This document shows positions 8,713 to 17,427 of a stretch of DNA of 64,000 nucleotides, one piece after another. A model generated the notes under the pieces. That model was not told the DNA's origin, did not search any database, and saw only the letters and a list, made by a program, of their open reading frames with translations. The translations under genes were made by a program, and so were the position numbers. Position 1 is the first letter of the stretch. The number at the start of each line of letters is the position of its first letter. Source of the DNA: Dolichospermum compactum NIES-806 (GTDB taxonomy: Bacteria; Cyanobacteriota; Cyanobacteriia; Cyanobacteriales; Nostocaceae); assembly GCF_002368115.1 (NCBI RefSeq), contig NZ_AP018316.1:4584795-4648794 (forward strand), written 5' to 3'.

Positions 8713-8854
8713 GTAGTTTTCTGTGTAAGTTAACGCATTTAACTTTGTTAAGTAAGAGTAAAAATTTAAAATAAATTTTGCACAGGTACTTACAATAATT
8801 AAACATTGCTGCTAATATACAATGTAACAAATAAATCTTACTAAGGGTCAAGTA

Positions 8855-9844
8855 ATGAATAAGCTAAAGTTCAGCACTTCTGTATTGACAGTTGCTGCTG
8901 GTTTGGTAATGGGGACATCAATAAATCAAGTTGTTATTGCTGAGGAAGTTGTTGCAGAATCAATTACTCAGCCAGTAGTTACAAATGAAGTTATTGCCAC
9001 ATCAATCACTCCTGAAAAAACTGAAACTCATCCTCAACCAGGAACTTTCAGTTATAGTGCTGGTGATTTACTGGCAAAAAGACCACTGGATTTAGATCAG
9101 TTCTGTAAAAATTATCCTTTAAATTCCCGCTGTACTAATCAGCCTGTCACCACACCAGTAACAAAGCCAGAGGAAGTTAAATCTGAACCTACGGGGGAAA
9201 AGAGTGAAACTTCTGCAAAAACTAGCGGTTGGGCAATTACACCTGAAATTAGTACATTAGGTGTTGGTGCAACAGTCACTAAGTCCATAACACCTAATGT
9301 CAATGCTAAATTAGGCATTAATGGCTTAGGTATAAGTAGAGATGTTAGCTTGTCCGATGTTGATTATAAAGCTAACCTCAACCTATTTAATGTGTCTACC
9401 TTAATTGACTACCTACCTTGGAAAAATGGTGGTTTTCATTTGACCGGAGGTTTGGTGTTTCAAGATAATAATTTGGAAGGAACTGGGAAACCCAAGAATG
9501 GTGTGACCATTAGGATCAATGACAAAGACTATAACAGCACAACTGTGCTTACATCATTGAACTCTCAAGTTTCCTTTCCCAACAGTGTCGCACCATATAT
9601 TGGACTGGGTTGGGGTAATGCTGTGAAGCCTGGTAAACATCTGGGATTTTCGGCAAATTTAGGTGTAATGTTTGCTGGCTCCCCAAAGGTATCATTAACA
9701 CCTGGGTTTGGTCCAGATGCAACGGAGGCTTTAAAAGCGGAAATTAATAGTAACATCGAAGCAGAAAGGAAAAAACAAGAAAGCGATCTGAATTGGTTAA
9801 GTGTTTATCCTGTTTTTTCTCTTGGTATTTCTTACCAATTCTAA
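8855..9844 (+). CDS. Secreted protein, probable outer-membrane beta-barrel
   Basis: No named family is recognised. The 329-residue product has a signal peptide (about residues 1-29), a low-complexity acidic/Thr region, then FCKNYPLNSRC near residue 84, a short disulfide-type motif seen in cyanobacterial exported proteins. From about 120 onward the sequence alternates polar and hydrophobic residues with Gly and aromatic residues at strand ends. It finishes SLGISYQF, with the terminal Phe typical of outer-membrane barrels. AAGGGT stands 8 nt before the ATG. The shorter protein at 49001-49735 has a similar plan. Function unknown; a small porin or adhesion role is inference. Confidence 0.6.
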   Translation: MNKLKFSTSVLTVAAGLVMGTSINQVVIAEEVVAESITQPVVTNEVIATSITPEKTETHPQPGTFSYSAGDLLAKRPLDLDQFCKNYPLNSRCTNQPVTTPVTKPEEVKSEPTGEKSETSAKTSGWAITPEISTLGVGATVTKSITPNVNAKLGINGLGISRDVSLSDVDYKANLNLFNVSTLIDYLPWKNGGFHLTGGLVFQDNNLEGTGKPKNGVTIRINDKDYNSTTVLTSLNSQVSFPNSVAPYIGLGWGNAVKPGKHLGFSANLGVMFAGSPKVSLTPGFGPDATEALKAEINSNIEAERKKQESDLNWLSVYPVFSLGISYQF

Positions 9845-9853
9845 TTTACAATT

Positions 9854-9952
9854 TAGGGTGTGTCAGATGTTGAAAATATATTCATTATTACTGAGTTATC
9901 GAGTCTGACTCACCCTACAAAAAATATTTAGTATCACATTTGCGTAAATCCT
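9854..9952. repeat. MITE-like palindromic element (TAGGGTGTGTCAGA family)
   Basis: Inverted arms TAGGGTGTGTCAGA (9854-9867) and TCTGACTCACCCTAC (9904-9918) are followed by TGCGTAAATCCT, the outer end of the family. Related elements lie at 46503-46702 and 57421-57534, with end fragments at 19814-19833 and 63970-64000. No coding capacity. Confidence 0.7.
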
Positions 9953-10020
9953 AGTTTTAACTTTCCTCTCTACCAGTTGCTATAATTAAATTAACTTGTA
10001 TTTTATTTTCAAATATACAA

Positions 10021-10644
10021 ATGATCATAACCAAACATCGCGCTGGTAGAGTCATGCTTCATAACATCAGTTGGCAACAGTTTGAAAATCTTCTGCAAGA
10101 CTTGGGAGAAAATCGTGCTGCTAGGGTGGCTTATGATGATGGAAATTTGGAAATTATGACCCCTTTACCAGAACACGAACAATATAAAGAAGTAATTAGT
10201 GATGCAGTTAAAGATATCGCTGAAGAGTTGGATTTAGACTATGAAAGTTTAGGTTCAACTACCTGGAAAAAAGAACGCAAAATGGCAGGAATAGAGGCAG
10301 ATAATTGCTTTTATTTTCAAAATGAACCATTAGTTAGAGGTAGATTAGATTTAGATTTGCAAAAAGATCCACCTCCTGATTTGGCTTTAGAAATTGATGT
10401 TACTAGTAAATCGTTAGATCGTTTTCCAATTTATGCTCGTTTAGGAGTTCCTGAGATTTGGTGTTATGATTCTGGTGAGTTGAAGATTTATATTTTGCAA
10501 GCTGGGGAATATCTAGAATCCGAGGAAAGTTTGGTATTTCCTAGTTTAGAAATTCGGGATTTACCAAAAATAATTGAACAACACCGAGCAAATGGTAGAA
10601 GGGCAATTAGAAAAGCTGTTAGGGAATGGGTACATCAGAAATAA
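10021..10644 (+). CDS. Uma2 family (DUF820) putative endonuclease
   Basis: A 207-residue member of the Uma2 family, which has the PD-(D/E)XK restriction-endonuclease fold and is greatly expanded in cyanobacteria. Recognised from the N-terminal ISWQQFENLL segment, PLPEHE, the core PPDLALEIDVTSKSLDRF (Asp and Glu of the active site) and LGVPEIWCYD. Biological role is unknown; some members sit next to mobile or defence genes. It is monocistronic, and three more family members occur in this window (16130, 56599, 57624). Confidence 0.85.
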   Translation: MIITKHRAGRVMLHNISWQQFENLLQDLGENRAARVAYDDGNLEIMTPLPEHEQYKEVISDAVKDIAEELDLDYESLGSTTWKKERKMAGIEADNCFYFQNEPLVRGRLDLDLQKDPPPDLALEIDVTSKSLDRFPIYARLGVPEIWCYDSGELKIYILQAGEYLESEESLVFPSLEIRDLPKIIEQHRANGRRAIRKAVREWVHQK

Positions 10645-10655
10645 TTAAAAAATAT

Positions 10656-11489
10656 TCATCCTCCCACATTCATCGCTGCTAAAAAAGCTTTTTGACTGAC
10701 ATCTTGATAAACGGCTTTTAAATATTTCATCACCAAATCACCAGCAGGAGAATTAGTTGTATTTTCTTCATCTTTTGCTAAAGGAATTGTCCCTAATATA
10801 TCTAATACTGTTTCACTAACAGCAGGTGAAATTACGACCAAAGACGATTCTAAAGGCTCATTATATTGCCAAAAATTATCTATTGTAACAGGGTATTGAC
10901 TTTCGGAAACTTCTGGTTGAATTTCCGATGTTACTTGAATTGTCTCGACATTTTTACTACTACGTAATTGGCGTAAATCACTGATGATTTGCTCTTTGGT
11001 ACGCCCACGTAGTTGAAATAATACAAAAGGGTCTTCACTAAAGCGATCGCCTAATTGATAATATACTGCACCGATATGTTTACAAGGAACAGCTTTATCA
11101 GGACAAGAACATTTACTGTGAACATCAGTCAGAGTAAAGGGAAACAATGATAACCCGTTACTGATAAAAACCTCTTCAATATTTTGTGGCATTTCTCCCG
11201 CTAATAACTTAGCCGCAAAAATCGCCTTTTGAGACATACTTTCCACCACATAACCCCATTCCTCCTCACTAAAAGCATCAAGAGATAAAGAAACTTTATA
11301 AGGTTCTGCTTCACTACCCTGTACTCTCGCTAATACTTTCGCAGCTTTAAATTTAATACTCAGAATATTTCCTTGTCGAGAATAATTTCTTGCCCGTTCT
11401 AAGCGCTTTTTAAATCGGTAAGAATCTAGTAAATCTAACCATCTTTGTGACCACCATTCCCGACTTGCTTGTAAGGTTTCGTTACTCAT
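10656..11489 (-). CDS. SWIM zinc-finger protein
   Basis: A 277-residue protein with a SWIM zinc finger near residue 127: CSCPDKAVPCKHIGAVYYQLG, matching CxCxnCxH. The N-terminal part (SREWWSQRWLDLLDSYRFKK, then YSRQGNILSIK) is the usual leader of cyanobacterial and actinobacterial SWIM proteins that are often encoded beside SNF2-type helicases. No such helicase is adjacent here. Nucleic-acid or protein binding is likely; the precise role is unknown. Convergent with the Uma2 gene, 11 bp apart. Confidence 0.85.
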   Translation of the reverse strand: MSNETLQASREWWSQRWLDLLDSYRFKKRLERARNYSRQGNILSIKFKAAKVLARVQGSEAEPYKVSLSLDAFSEEEWGYVVESMSQKAIFAAKLLAGEMPQNIEEVFISNGLSLFPFTLTDVHSKCSCPDKAVPCKHIGAVYYQLGDRFSEDPFVLFQLRGRTKEQIISDLRQLRSSKNVETIQVTSEIQPEVSESQYPVTIDNFWQYNEPLESSLVVISPAVSETVLDILGTIPLAKDEENTTNSPAGDLVMKYLKAVYQDVSQKAFLAAMNVGG

Positions 11490-11875
11490 AATCTTTGATA
11501 TTTTTGTGGTGCCAGCAATTTCATTGTTTCCATTTTTACAGAAATATCCGGTAAGCGTAAAGCTCAGTGGCTTTAGCCCTGAGATATAAGCGACACGGGC
11601 GGTTTTAACCGCCTTCAGTCATATACTACCAAATCAATACTACTCGGTTAAGCCTTTTTTGGGCATTATAAACAACGATATTTCAAGAGTTTTAGCCTAC
11701 TTGATTTCCTTAACCGAGCAGTATTGCATCAGGAAATACTAAAGTATTGCAAAGTTATTTAAAAAAAGATTGTGTTTAGTATAGATATATGAAGAATATG
11801 GGCAAATAGATAATCACAGTATTAAAGTACAAATGTCACCGATTAGAAAGATTAAAAAAAAGGGGCTATAGTATT
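11490..11875. repeat. Gene-free stretch with inverted repeats
   Basis: No gene is seen. A perfect small palindrome (GGCGGTTTTAACCGCC) lies at about 11600-11615. A larger inverted repeat pairs 11635-11652 with 11709-11726 (CAATACTACTCGGTTAAG, one mismatch) around 56 bp of non-coding sequence, resembling a small MITE or a structured RNA. The last 100 bp are AT-rich and likely hold the promoter of the 49-aa ORF downstream. Confidence 0.6.
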
Positions 11876-12025
11876 ATGGCTATCTCCAAAATGTTTGCTG
11901 ATATGGCTCAGTTTATTTCTGAAGCCTTCATGCGGATTTTCACCCCTGCTAATGATGCCTATCCTGTGATTGGGGTACAGCCCTTTACAGGGAAAATATA
12001 TAAAAAAGGTAAAGCAGCTTGGTAA
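11876..12025 (+). CDS. Small ORF, 49 residues, unknown function
   Basis: The frame runs from ATG 11876 to TAA 12023-12025. The product starts MAISKMFADMAQFISEAFMR and ends with a basic tail (KIYKKGKAAW). AAGGGG lies about 10 nt before the ATG, and a hairpin with a T-run follows the stop, so the gene has both translation and termination signals. The first 22 residues could form an amphipathic helix; PVIGVQPFTG looks structured. I do not recognise the family with certainty, but codon use and signals suggest a real small protein. Confidence 0.6.
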   Translation: MAISKMFADMAQFISEAFMRIFTPANDAYPVIGVQPFTGKIYKKGKAAW

Positions 12026-12053
12026 CACTGAAGATTTTCCTCCATCATAAAAG

Positions 12054-12094
12054 TAGGGACAAGGTAAAAATTTTGATGCCAGGTCCCTATTTTT
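12054..12094 (+). terminator. Terminator after the 49-aa ORF
   Basis: A 7-bp stem TAGGGAC/GTCCCTA (12054-12060 and 12083-12089) with a 22-nt loop is followed by five T residues. It lies between convergent genes and may also act on the TPR gene. Confidence 0.6.
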
Positions 12095-12102
12095 AATTGA
12101 TT

Positions 12103-12783
12103 CTAACCGCCTATTTCTTGCAGCATTGCTTGTATTCTTGCAGCACTTTCTGTGTCATTTCCCCGCTGATATAAATTTAATGCCTTCTTGAGAACTTTAT
12201 TTGCTTGTGTCGTTTGTCGTCGTTGTTTAAACATAGAACCGATTAACTCATAGGTGCGGGGATTATTTTTATCTAAATTAATAGCTTGTTCATAAGCCCA
12301 CATAGCTGCTTGATAATCACCCAAACTAGTTTGAGAAACTCCTAATCCTAAATAGGCGTTGACATTATTCCGATTTAATTGAATAGCCCGACGGTAAGCT
12401 TCTTTTGCGCCTTTGTTATCTTGTGTGCTACTTTTAAGATAACCAACAGCATAGTAAAAATCACTATTATTAGGATTAATGGCAATGGCTCGACGATAAG
12501 CATCTAAAGCTGAGGTAAAATTGCCTTGTTGAGTATATAAGTAGCCAATCCCAGCATAAATTCTCTCATTTTTGGGATCTAATTTTGCGGCTTGTTGATA
12601 AATGGCGATCGCTCCATTATAATCTTTAGAATCTACCAGTCTTTTTCCCTCATCTATCAAGTTTTTCAACTCTGAATTATTCACCTGTGTCAGTAGGACA
12701 TCAGCTTTCCCTACTATAGGTGTGCTAGTAAATAAACATCCTAATAATAAGGCAGTTAACAGGACTGATGTTTTTTTGTACAT
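12103..12783 (-). CDS. TPR-repeat protein, exported
   Basis: A 226-residue tetratricopeptide protein with an N-terminal signal peptide (hydrophobic residues 8-22). Five TPR motifs follow from about residue 38: AIAIYQQAAKLDPKNERIYA, ALDAYRRAIAINPNNSDFYY and similar 34-residue units, ending near 200. TPRs bind partner proteins; the partner is not indicated. Probably periplasmic. It stands alone, preceded by a 375-bp gap with repeats. Confidence 0.88.
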   Translation of the reverse strand: MYKKTSVLLTALLLGCLFTSTPIVGKADVLLTQVNNSELKNLIDEGKRLVDSKDYNGAIAIYQQAAKLDPKNERIYAGIGYLYTQQGNFTSALDAYRRAIAINPNNSDFYYAVGYLKSSTQDNKGAKEAYRRAIQLNRNNVNAYLGLGVSQTSLGDYQAAMWAYEQAINLDKNNPRTYELIGSMFKQRRQTTQANKVLKKALNLYQRGNDTESAARIQAMLQEIGG

Positions 12784-13158
12784 ACTAAATTTTCCTAAAT
12801 TTTCTTAACCCGTTTTTATTCGTATATTAAAACAAAAATATTGATATTTGTAATCTGTATTTATTCACATTTACAGAATATCAATAATTTCTTAAAATTA
12901 TTTGACATCTTCAGAACTATAGCAACTTAATCCTTTCGCCAACAGATAATGATAAATTCACAAAATTGTAGGTATACTCAAAACGGTTGAAACATGAACT
13001 TTTGTAGAATCACGAAAACCCCAGATTTGTAAGGGTTTAGCACTGCTAAACCCTTACCCGGAGAATCAAATAATTAAGCCGTGTTGGGTATATAATGGGG
13101 TATGCAGCGAGGTTTTACCCGGAATTTGGCTATAGTCATCTAATTTCTCCATAAGTTT
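12784..13158. other. 375-bp gene-free stretch
   Basis: AT-rich sequence with no open frame of note. It contains a palindromic repeat at 13029-13057 and presumably the divergent promoters of the TPR and YbjQ genes. Confidence 0.5.
13029..13057. repeat. 29-bp palindromic repeat
   Basis: Perfect arms GTAAGGGTTTAGCA and complement around a central C. A typical dispersed Nostocales intergenic palindrome; no adjacent T-run. Confidence 0.8.
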
Positions 13159-13485
13159 ATGCTTTTAACTACTACTGATGTGATTCAAGGTGCTGTAATT
13201 CAATCCTACTTAGGCATTGTCACTGCCGAAGTTGTCTATGGTAGCAATTTTCTCCGGGATTTTTTAGCGAGTATTCGGGATATTGTCGGTGGACGCACTG
13301 GCAGCTATGAGCGTCTCTTTGAAGAAGGACAACGCAAAGCAATGGAAGAATTAGAACAAAGAGCGCAACGTTTAGGCGCAGATGCTGTTGTTGGTATTGC
13401 CGTTGACACAGGCACAATTAATGTTGATCAATCTGGTGTTTTATTAGTAATTACAGCTACGGGTACAGCCGTGAAAATTCGTTAA
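13159..13485 (+). CDS. YbjQ family (UPF0145) protein
   Basis: A 108-residue member of the YbjQ/heavy-metal-binding-domain family, recognised from the opening LLTTTDVIQGAVIQSYLGIV, the central GGRTGSYERLFEEGQRKAME segment and the C-terminal GADAVVGIAVDTGTI stretch. Family members form pentamers; the physiological function is not settled. Size and start are normal. Single gene on the plus strand. Confidence 0.93.
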   Translation: MLLTTTDVIQGAVIQSYLGIVTAEVVYGSNFLRDFLASIRDIVGGRTGSYERLFEEGQRKAMEELEQRAQRLGADAVVGIAVDTGTINVDQSGVLLVITATGTAVKIR

Positions 13486-13721
13486 TATTTCTCTAATTTT
13501 GTAATTTTCAAACCTTTACTCATCTAGAAATTTATAACTAAAGAAAGACAAAAAAACTCTTTCTATTGATAGAGATTGAAAATAATAATTTGTCATTTAA
13601 TTTTAAACATAAGCCATAAGAAAATTTGAGAAGAAAGAATTTAAAACAGAGGATTTTTTCTGCTTGAAAAGAAGATAATACATGAGCAACTTTGCTGCAA
13701 TAGCAAGGGAGAAAAGTAGCT

Positions 13722-14369
13722 ATGTCATACGTAAATCGAGTAGGTGAGGATATTAGTCCTCCTGAGTCTTTGGTAGCTAGTAGAGTAACGGAATATCGAG
13801 ACCGCGTGCGTTGGGGTCCGATAGTTTCCGGTGTGTTAGTGGCTTTAGCAAGTCAATTAATATTGAGTTCCTTGTTTAGCGCGCTGGGTGCAGGGAGAAT
13901 TGCCGAATCCTTAGCACCGAGAAGTATTACTCCTAATACTATTAGTAATGTCGGAATTTGGTCGACAATTGCTTTATTATTGTCTCTATTTATTGGTGCT
14001 TGGATCACAACCCGTGCCTGCGGACCAATGCACCGGGACACAGCAGTACTTAACGGCGCAATTCTCTGGGCAACGACTTTAGCACTTAGCTCTTTTCTGT
14101 TAGCAAATGGAGTATTGGGTACTTTTGGTTTAGCTGCTTATAATGCAGGAGAAATTATTAATCAACTACAGCAACAAGGTAATGTAATAACGCCTAATAT
14201 ACCAACCTTAACTGCTGAACAAACTCGTGACATTGCTGCTGCAACTTCCAGAAATTTGTGGTGGTTTGTATTTGGTTCTTTGTTAGGTTTACTTGCTTCT
14301 TTAGCGGGAGCAGTAGCCGGTGCGCGTAGCACCTCTAGTAGCTCTAGACTTAATAATTACAATTCTTGA
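13722..14369 (+). CDS. Conserved-looking membrane protein
   Basis: A 215-residue integral membrane protein with four predicted helices (about residues 31-53, 76-95, 107-132 and 182-203) and a cytoplasmic-type N-terminus containing RVRWGPIVSGVLVALASQ. The second helix region includes GAWITTRACGPMHRDTAVLNG. This layout resembles cyanobacterial membrane proteins of unknown function that often sit near stress genes. A purine-rich site (CAAGGGAGAAAAG) precedes the ATG. No function is assigned. Confidence 0.65.
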   Translation: MSYVNRVGEDISPPESLVASRVTEYRDRVRWGPIVSGVLVALASQLILSSLFSALGAGRIAESLAPRSITPNTISNVGIWSTIALLLSLFIGAWITTRACGPMHRDTAVLNGAILWATTLALSSFLLANGVLGTFGLAAYNAGEIINQLQQQGNVITPNIPTLTAEQTRDIAAATSRNLWWFVFGSLLGLLASLAGAVAGARSTSSSSRLNNYNS

Positions 14370-14435
14370 TTGAACAATTCAATTATTAAACCAATTTGCT
14401 AGTAACGCTTTCTGGGAATTAATGATGTTACATTT

Positions 14436-15472
14436 TTAAATTGTTGGGAGAATTTGTTGAAATTCTGCTAGATTGAGGGTTGCAAAATACAGTTCAATTT
14501 CAAGATCAGGATAGCGACTGCGAATTGATGAATAAGCTTGATTTAAATAATCTGTATGTACTTGCAACTCTCGTTCTGGATCTTTACTTAAATTAGAGTC
14601 AATCATCATGGCAAGTGGTTGTTTCAAAACAATTGGTTTGTCCAATTGTTTCCAATAATCCCGAACGTTCCAGTAGTTGCTTAACTTCCGGTTGTAAACC
14701 TGTGAGAATTAAGCGGCAATTATGGCGTTCTAAGTCGTGGTAAATATCCTCTGAAGCCACTAATCCAGTCGTATCCATATTTGGCACAAACCGCAACCGC
14801 AGAATTAAATATTTAACTTCTGGTTCATCTCTGAGGAAGGTAGCAAATCTCTCCGCAGCCCCAAAAAATACCAGACCATCTACCCGATAAACGGCAATTT
14901 CTTTCCCTAATTCTAAGACTCGCGCTGCTAGAGGTGCTAAAGTGAGAACAATAATGGCTAAGGCAACCCCGTGAATTACTCCAGATAGTCAGGTTTTACC
15001 GCCAGAACGAACATTAACAGCAGTCCGCGCGATCGCCCCTGTGGCGGGAATACTACCAAAAAATGAGACAATGATATTTGCTAACCCTTGACCAATTAAT
15101 TCGCGATCGCTATTATGTTTCTCACTGACAGTCATACCGTCAGCTACAACCGCTGATAATAAAGATTCAATACTTCCCAATGCGGCTAAAGCCAAAGCCG
15201 GATTAATTAATTCTCGAATGACACTAAAATCATTCCAATGGGGAATCCCTTGAGGCAGGGGTAAAGATTGGGGAATAGCCCCAATTGTGGGAACATTCAG
15301 ATGGAAACCAGCAGCTATTCCCGTCGCTAACACCAACCCCACCAAAGAACCGGGTATTGTATTATTAATCTACTGCTGCTGTTAATCCTCCCGTCAAATC
15401 GCCACGCAGATTACTAAACCAGTGCCTCATACGCAAAAGCTTTGATTCTTGGAGGGTATTTGCGATCGCCAT
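14436..15472 (-). pseudogene. SulP-family anion transporter, degraded
   Basis: Remains of a SulP (bicarbonate/sulfate) permease. It starts at ATG 15472 with the family N-terminus (NLRGDLTGGLTAAVD), then hits stop codons and has lost most of the early membrane helices. Homology resumes around 15345-14989 with core-helix sequence ending ARTAVNVRSGGKT. An in-frame TGA follows, then LSGVIHGVALAIIVL, after which about 150 expected residues are missing before the STAS-like part (VYRVDGLVFFGAAERF). The reading frame then shifts, and the last 70 codons (ELQVHTDYLNQAYSSIRSRY region) are unlike SulP and might derive from a carbonic-anhydrase-like domain. At least two deletions, one nonsense codon and one frameshift: non-functional. 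Confidence 0.85.
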
Positions 15473-15726
15473 ATTGTCAATTCAACTCTTATAGACAATT
15501 CGTTAATTGTGTTATTTAATTGTTAGTAAAGTTTAATTCTGTTCTCTAAAAGATAAGATCGCTGCCTACCAGATACGCGATTTTTATTATACTTATTGCA
15601 AGATAGTCCTTCCTCATCGAGTTCATTATAGCAAATTGCAAATCAATTGTCAACCCCCTAATACTCTATATTGGCGTTGAACAGTGGAAATATCTCGGTA
15701 AGTCAGGATATTCTAGATACCACAAC

Positions 15727-15987
15727 TTACCACTTCAAAAATGCTTCCTCAATTCCCTTCTCTCTTCTCACTTTCGCGTCTATTTCAAACCAGGTAATAA
15801 TTTGTTTTGTCGTCAACTCCTCAATAGACACATCATATTCCTTAGCAATATATTGTAAAATTCTCAAAGAAGAAATAGTCAATCTCGTTAAAAACTTCTC
15901 AGGAGAAGATAACAAAGCCGCATCAACTTGAGCAGATTCTTCTGAAGATAAAAATTGAGTAGATGATTGATTAGGTGAGATATCCAT
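15727..15987 (-). CDS. Small hypothetical protein, 86 residues
   Basis: An 86-residue soluble protein. The N-terminal 25 residues are polar; the rest is helical with a recognisable LTRLTISSLRILQYIAKEYD segment and EELTTKQIITWFEID, ending FLKW. Small helical proteins of this type are common in Nostocales genomes, with no known function. It stands between the SulP pseudogene and a Uma2 gene, in a region rich in toxin-antitoxin remnants, so an antitoxin-like or regulatory role is possible but unsupported. Confidence 0.55.
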   Translation of the reverse strand: MDISPNQSSTQFLSSEESAQVDAALLSSPEKFLTRLTISSLRILQYIAKEYDVSIEELTTKQIITWFEIDAKVRREKGIEEAFLKW

Positions 15988-16129
15988 AAAAATTCAAACT
16001 TCTGTTTAATCGAGAAATTGCCTTTCTACCATTAAATCATATTATTGTTACCCCTGAGCAATAAAAGCAGAGCAATAAGTAACTCAACCTTAAAAAAATA
16101 ATGCCCAGATATCCGACTGCTTAATTTAA

Positions 16130-16777
16130 TCAGGAAATTTGTGTTTTTAACCAACTCCGAAAATTCTTAATCATTGACACTTCACCCACTTGTAAACTAG
16201 AAGCTAAAAACTGAGGAATTTCTGTATTTAAAGGTAAATTCGCAAAAGTTGGTGAACCATTGCAAGGAATATATTTATCCTCAGATAAACTATAAATTTG
16301 CATCACAGGTTCATCATAACGCCAAACTTCAGGAACACCTAAAGCTAAATAAATCGGTAATTTATCAATAGAAGAACTAGCATAATCAACTTCTATGACT
16401 AAATCAGGTGGGGGATCTTGAGTTAAATCTAAATTTGTTTTATTTCTCATAATTGGTTCATTTTGAATATAGAAACTAGAATCAGGTTCTACACCTCTAG
16501 CTAAATCTTCTCTTTTACAAGTTAATGAACCAGTGCTTTTGACATTGAGATTTAACTCTTCAACTAAAACAATAATTAGATTTTGTAACAAACGGTTATT
16601 ATGTTCATGGGGCATTAATGGAGTCATAATTTCTAATATTCCCTGATTATAAGTAAACCTATTATGACGATCATCACCTGTTTCTAATAAAATCCTTTCA
16701 AAAGTATTCCAAGAAATATTATGGAGGATGACGCTATTGGTGTGAGTGTCGCTGTGAGTAGGTGCTAGAGTTACCAT
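16130..16777 (-). CDS. Uma2 family (DUF820) putative endonuclease
   Basis: A 215-residue Uma2 protein with the complete family signature: ISWNTFERILLETGDDRH, TPLMPHEHNN, then PPPDLVIEVDYASSSIDKLP with the active-site Asp and Glu, and LALGVPEVWRYD. The N-terminal 18 residues before ISW are a variable leader. It belongs to the same subgroup as the copy at 10021-10644. Single gene in the toxin-antitoxin zone. DNA-cleaving activity is inferred from the fold only. Confidence 0.85.
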   Translation of the reverse strand: MVTLAPTHSDTHTNSVILHNISWNTFERILLETGDDRHNRFTYNQGILEIMTPLMPHEHNNRLLQNLIIVLVEELNLNVKSTGSLTCKREDLARGVEPDSSFYIQNEPIMRNKTNLDLTQDPPPDLVIEVDYASSSIDKLPIYLALGVPEVWRYDEPVMQIYSLSEDKYIPCNGSPTFANLPLNTEIPQFLASSLQVGEVSMIKNFRSWLKTQIS

Positions 16778-16847
16778 AGAAATTTACCTCGCAGTTTTAA
16801 TTGTTCTATTATATCACTTTAGGGAATAAGGAAGTTCTCCTTAAAAA

Positions 16848-17071
16848 CTAATTTAAAAGTTCTATCAGTTCATCTTTAGTTAAATCTGCATCTCGAATTA
16901 TTTTTACTAATAAACCTTTTCCGATAGTTTTACCACTATGAGAAGGAATAGAAACAACTCGATTATCTTCATGTTTCATTCTTACATGACTTCCCTTTTG
17001 TCTGACTATATAAAAACCTGATTTTTCTAGTGCAGCAATCAGTTCTTCTCCTGTGTTGGTAATTTAGTCAT
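16848..17071 (-). pseudogene. hicA: HicA mRNA-interferase toxin, frameshifted
   Basis: Starting at ATG 17071, which overlaps the hicB stop as ATGA, the frame reads MTKLPT and then ends after ten codons. In the next frame a full HicA body follows: GEELIAALEKSGFYIVRQKG, SHVRMKHEDN and IPSHSGKTIGKGLL with the catalytic His, to TAG at 16848. The total of 224 nt is one short of 75 codons, so a single-base deletion near 17055 explains the break. Unless the base is an error or a non-standard start is used, the toxin is dead while the antitoxin is intact. Confidence 0.8.
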
Positions 17072-17295
17072 GATAATACTACTTTTTGCACACCAATAAA
17101 TTCTGTGGTTAATTCCTCTTCTAGTTCTTCTAAACACATTTCAATAACTTCTTTAATATTTTTCATGAGTTCATCAATAGTTTCTCCTTGACTATAACAG
17201 GCTTTTAGTTGAGGAACTTCACCAATATACATACCATCTTCATCTCTTTCAATTACTACATAAAATTCTTTGTTTTTCATGATTTTATTTGTCAT
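17068..17295 (-). CDS. hicB: HicB antitoxin
   Basis: A 75-residue HicB-type antitoxin, the first gene of a hicBA operon. The partial RNase H-like fold is recognised from FYVVIERDEDGMYIGEVPQL, GCYSQG-like ACYSQGETIDEL and MKNIKEVIEMCLEEL. It lacks a C-terminal DNA-binding extension, as in short HicB forms. ATG codons at residues 1 and 6 are both usable; the second gives the more typical N-terminus. The stop overlaps the hicA start by 4 bp, so translation would be coupled. Confidence 0.88.
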   Translation of the reverse strand: MTNKIMKNKEFYVVIERDEDGMYIGEVPQLKACYSQGETIDELMKNIKEVIEMCLEELEEELTTEFIGVQKVVLS

Positions 17296-17353
17296 TGCGA
17301 TAGTTTACTAATAAAGTTAGCAATACTAGATTTTCATTATAACACAAACGAAA

Positions 17354-17417
17354 GATCCCCGACTTCTTAATTTAATCTTTGGTAAATAATGATAATTTAT
17401 CAAAGAAGTCGGGTATC
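17354..17417. repeat. Palindromic repeat with long loop
   Basis: GATCCCCGACTTCTT at 17354-17368 is complementary, with one mismatch, to AAGAAGTCGGGTATC at 17403-17417. Same family as 5084-5114. The segment 17388-17412 is repeated identically at 18149-18173, so 25-bp direct repeats bracket the MazF-like module. Confidence 0.75.
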
Positions 17418-17427
17418 AGTAATTTCA

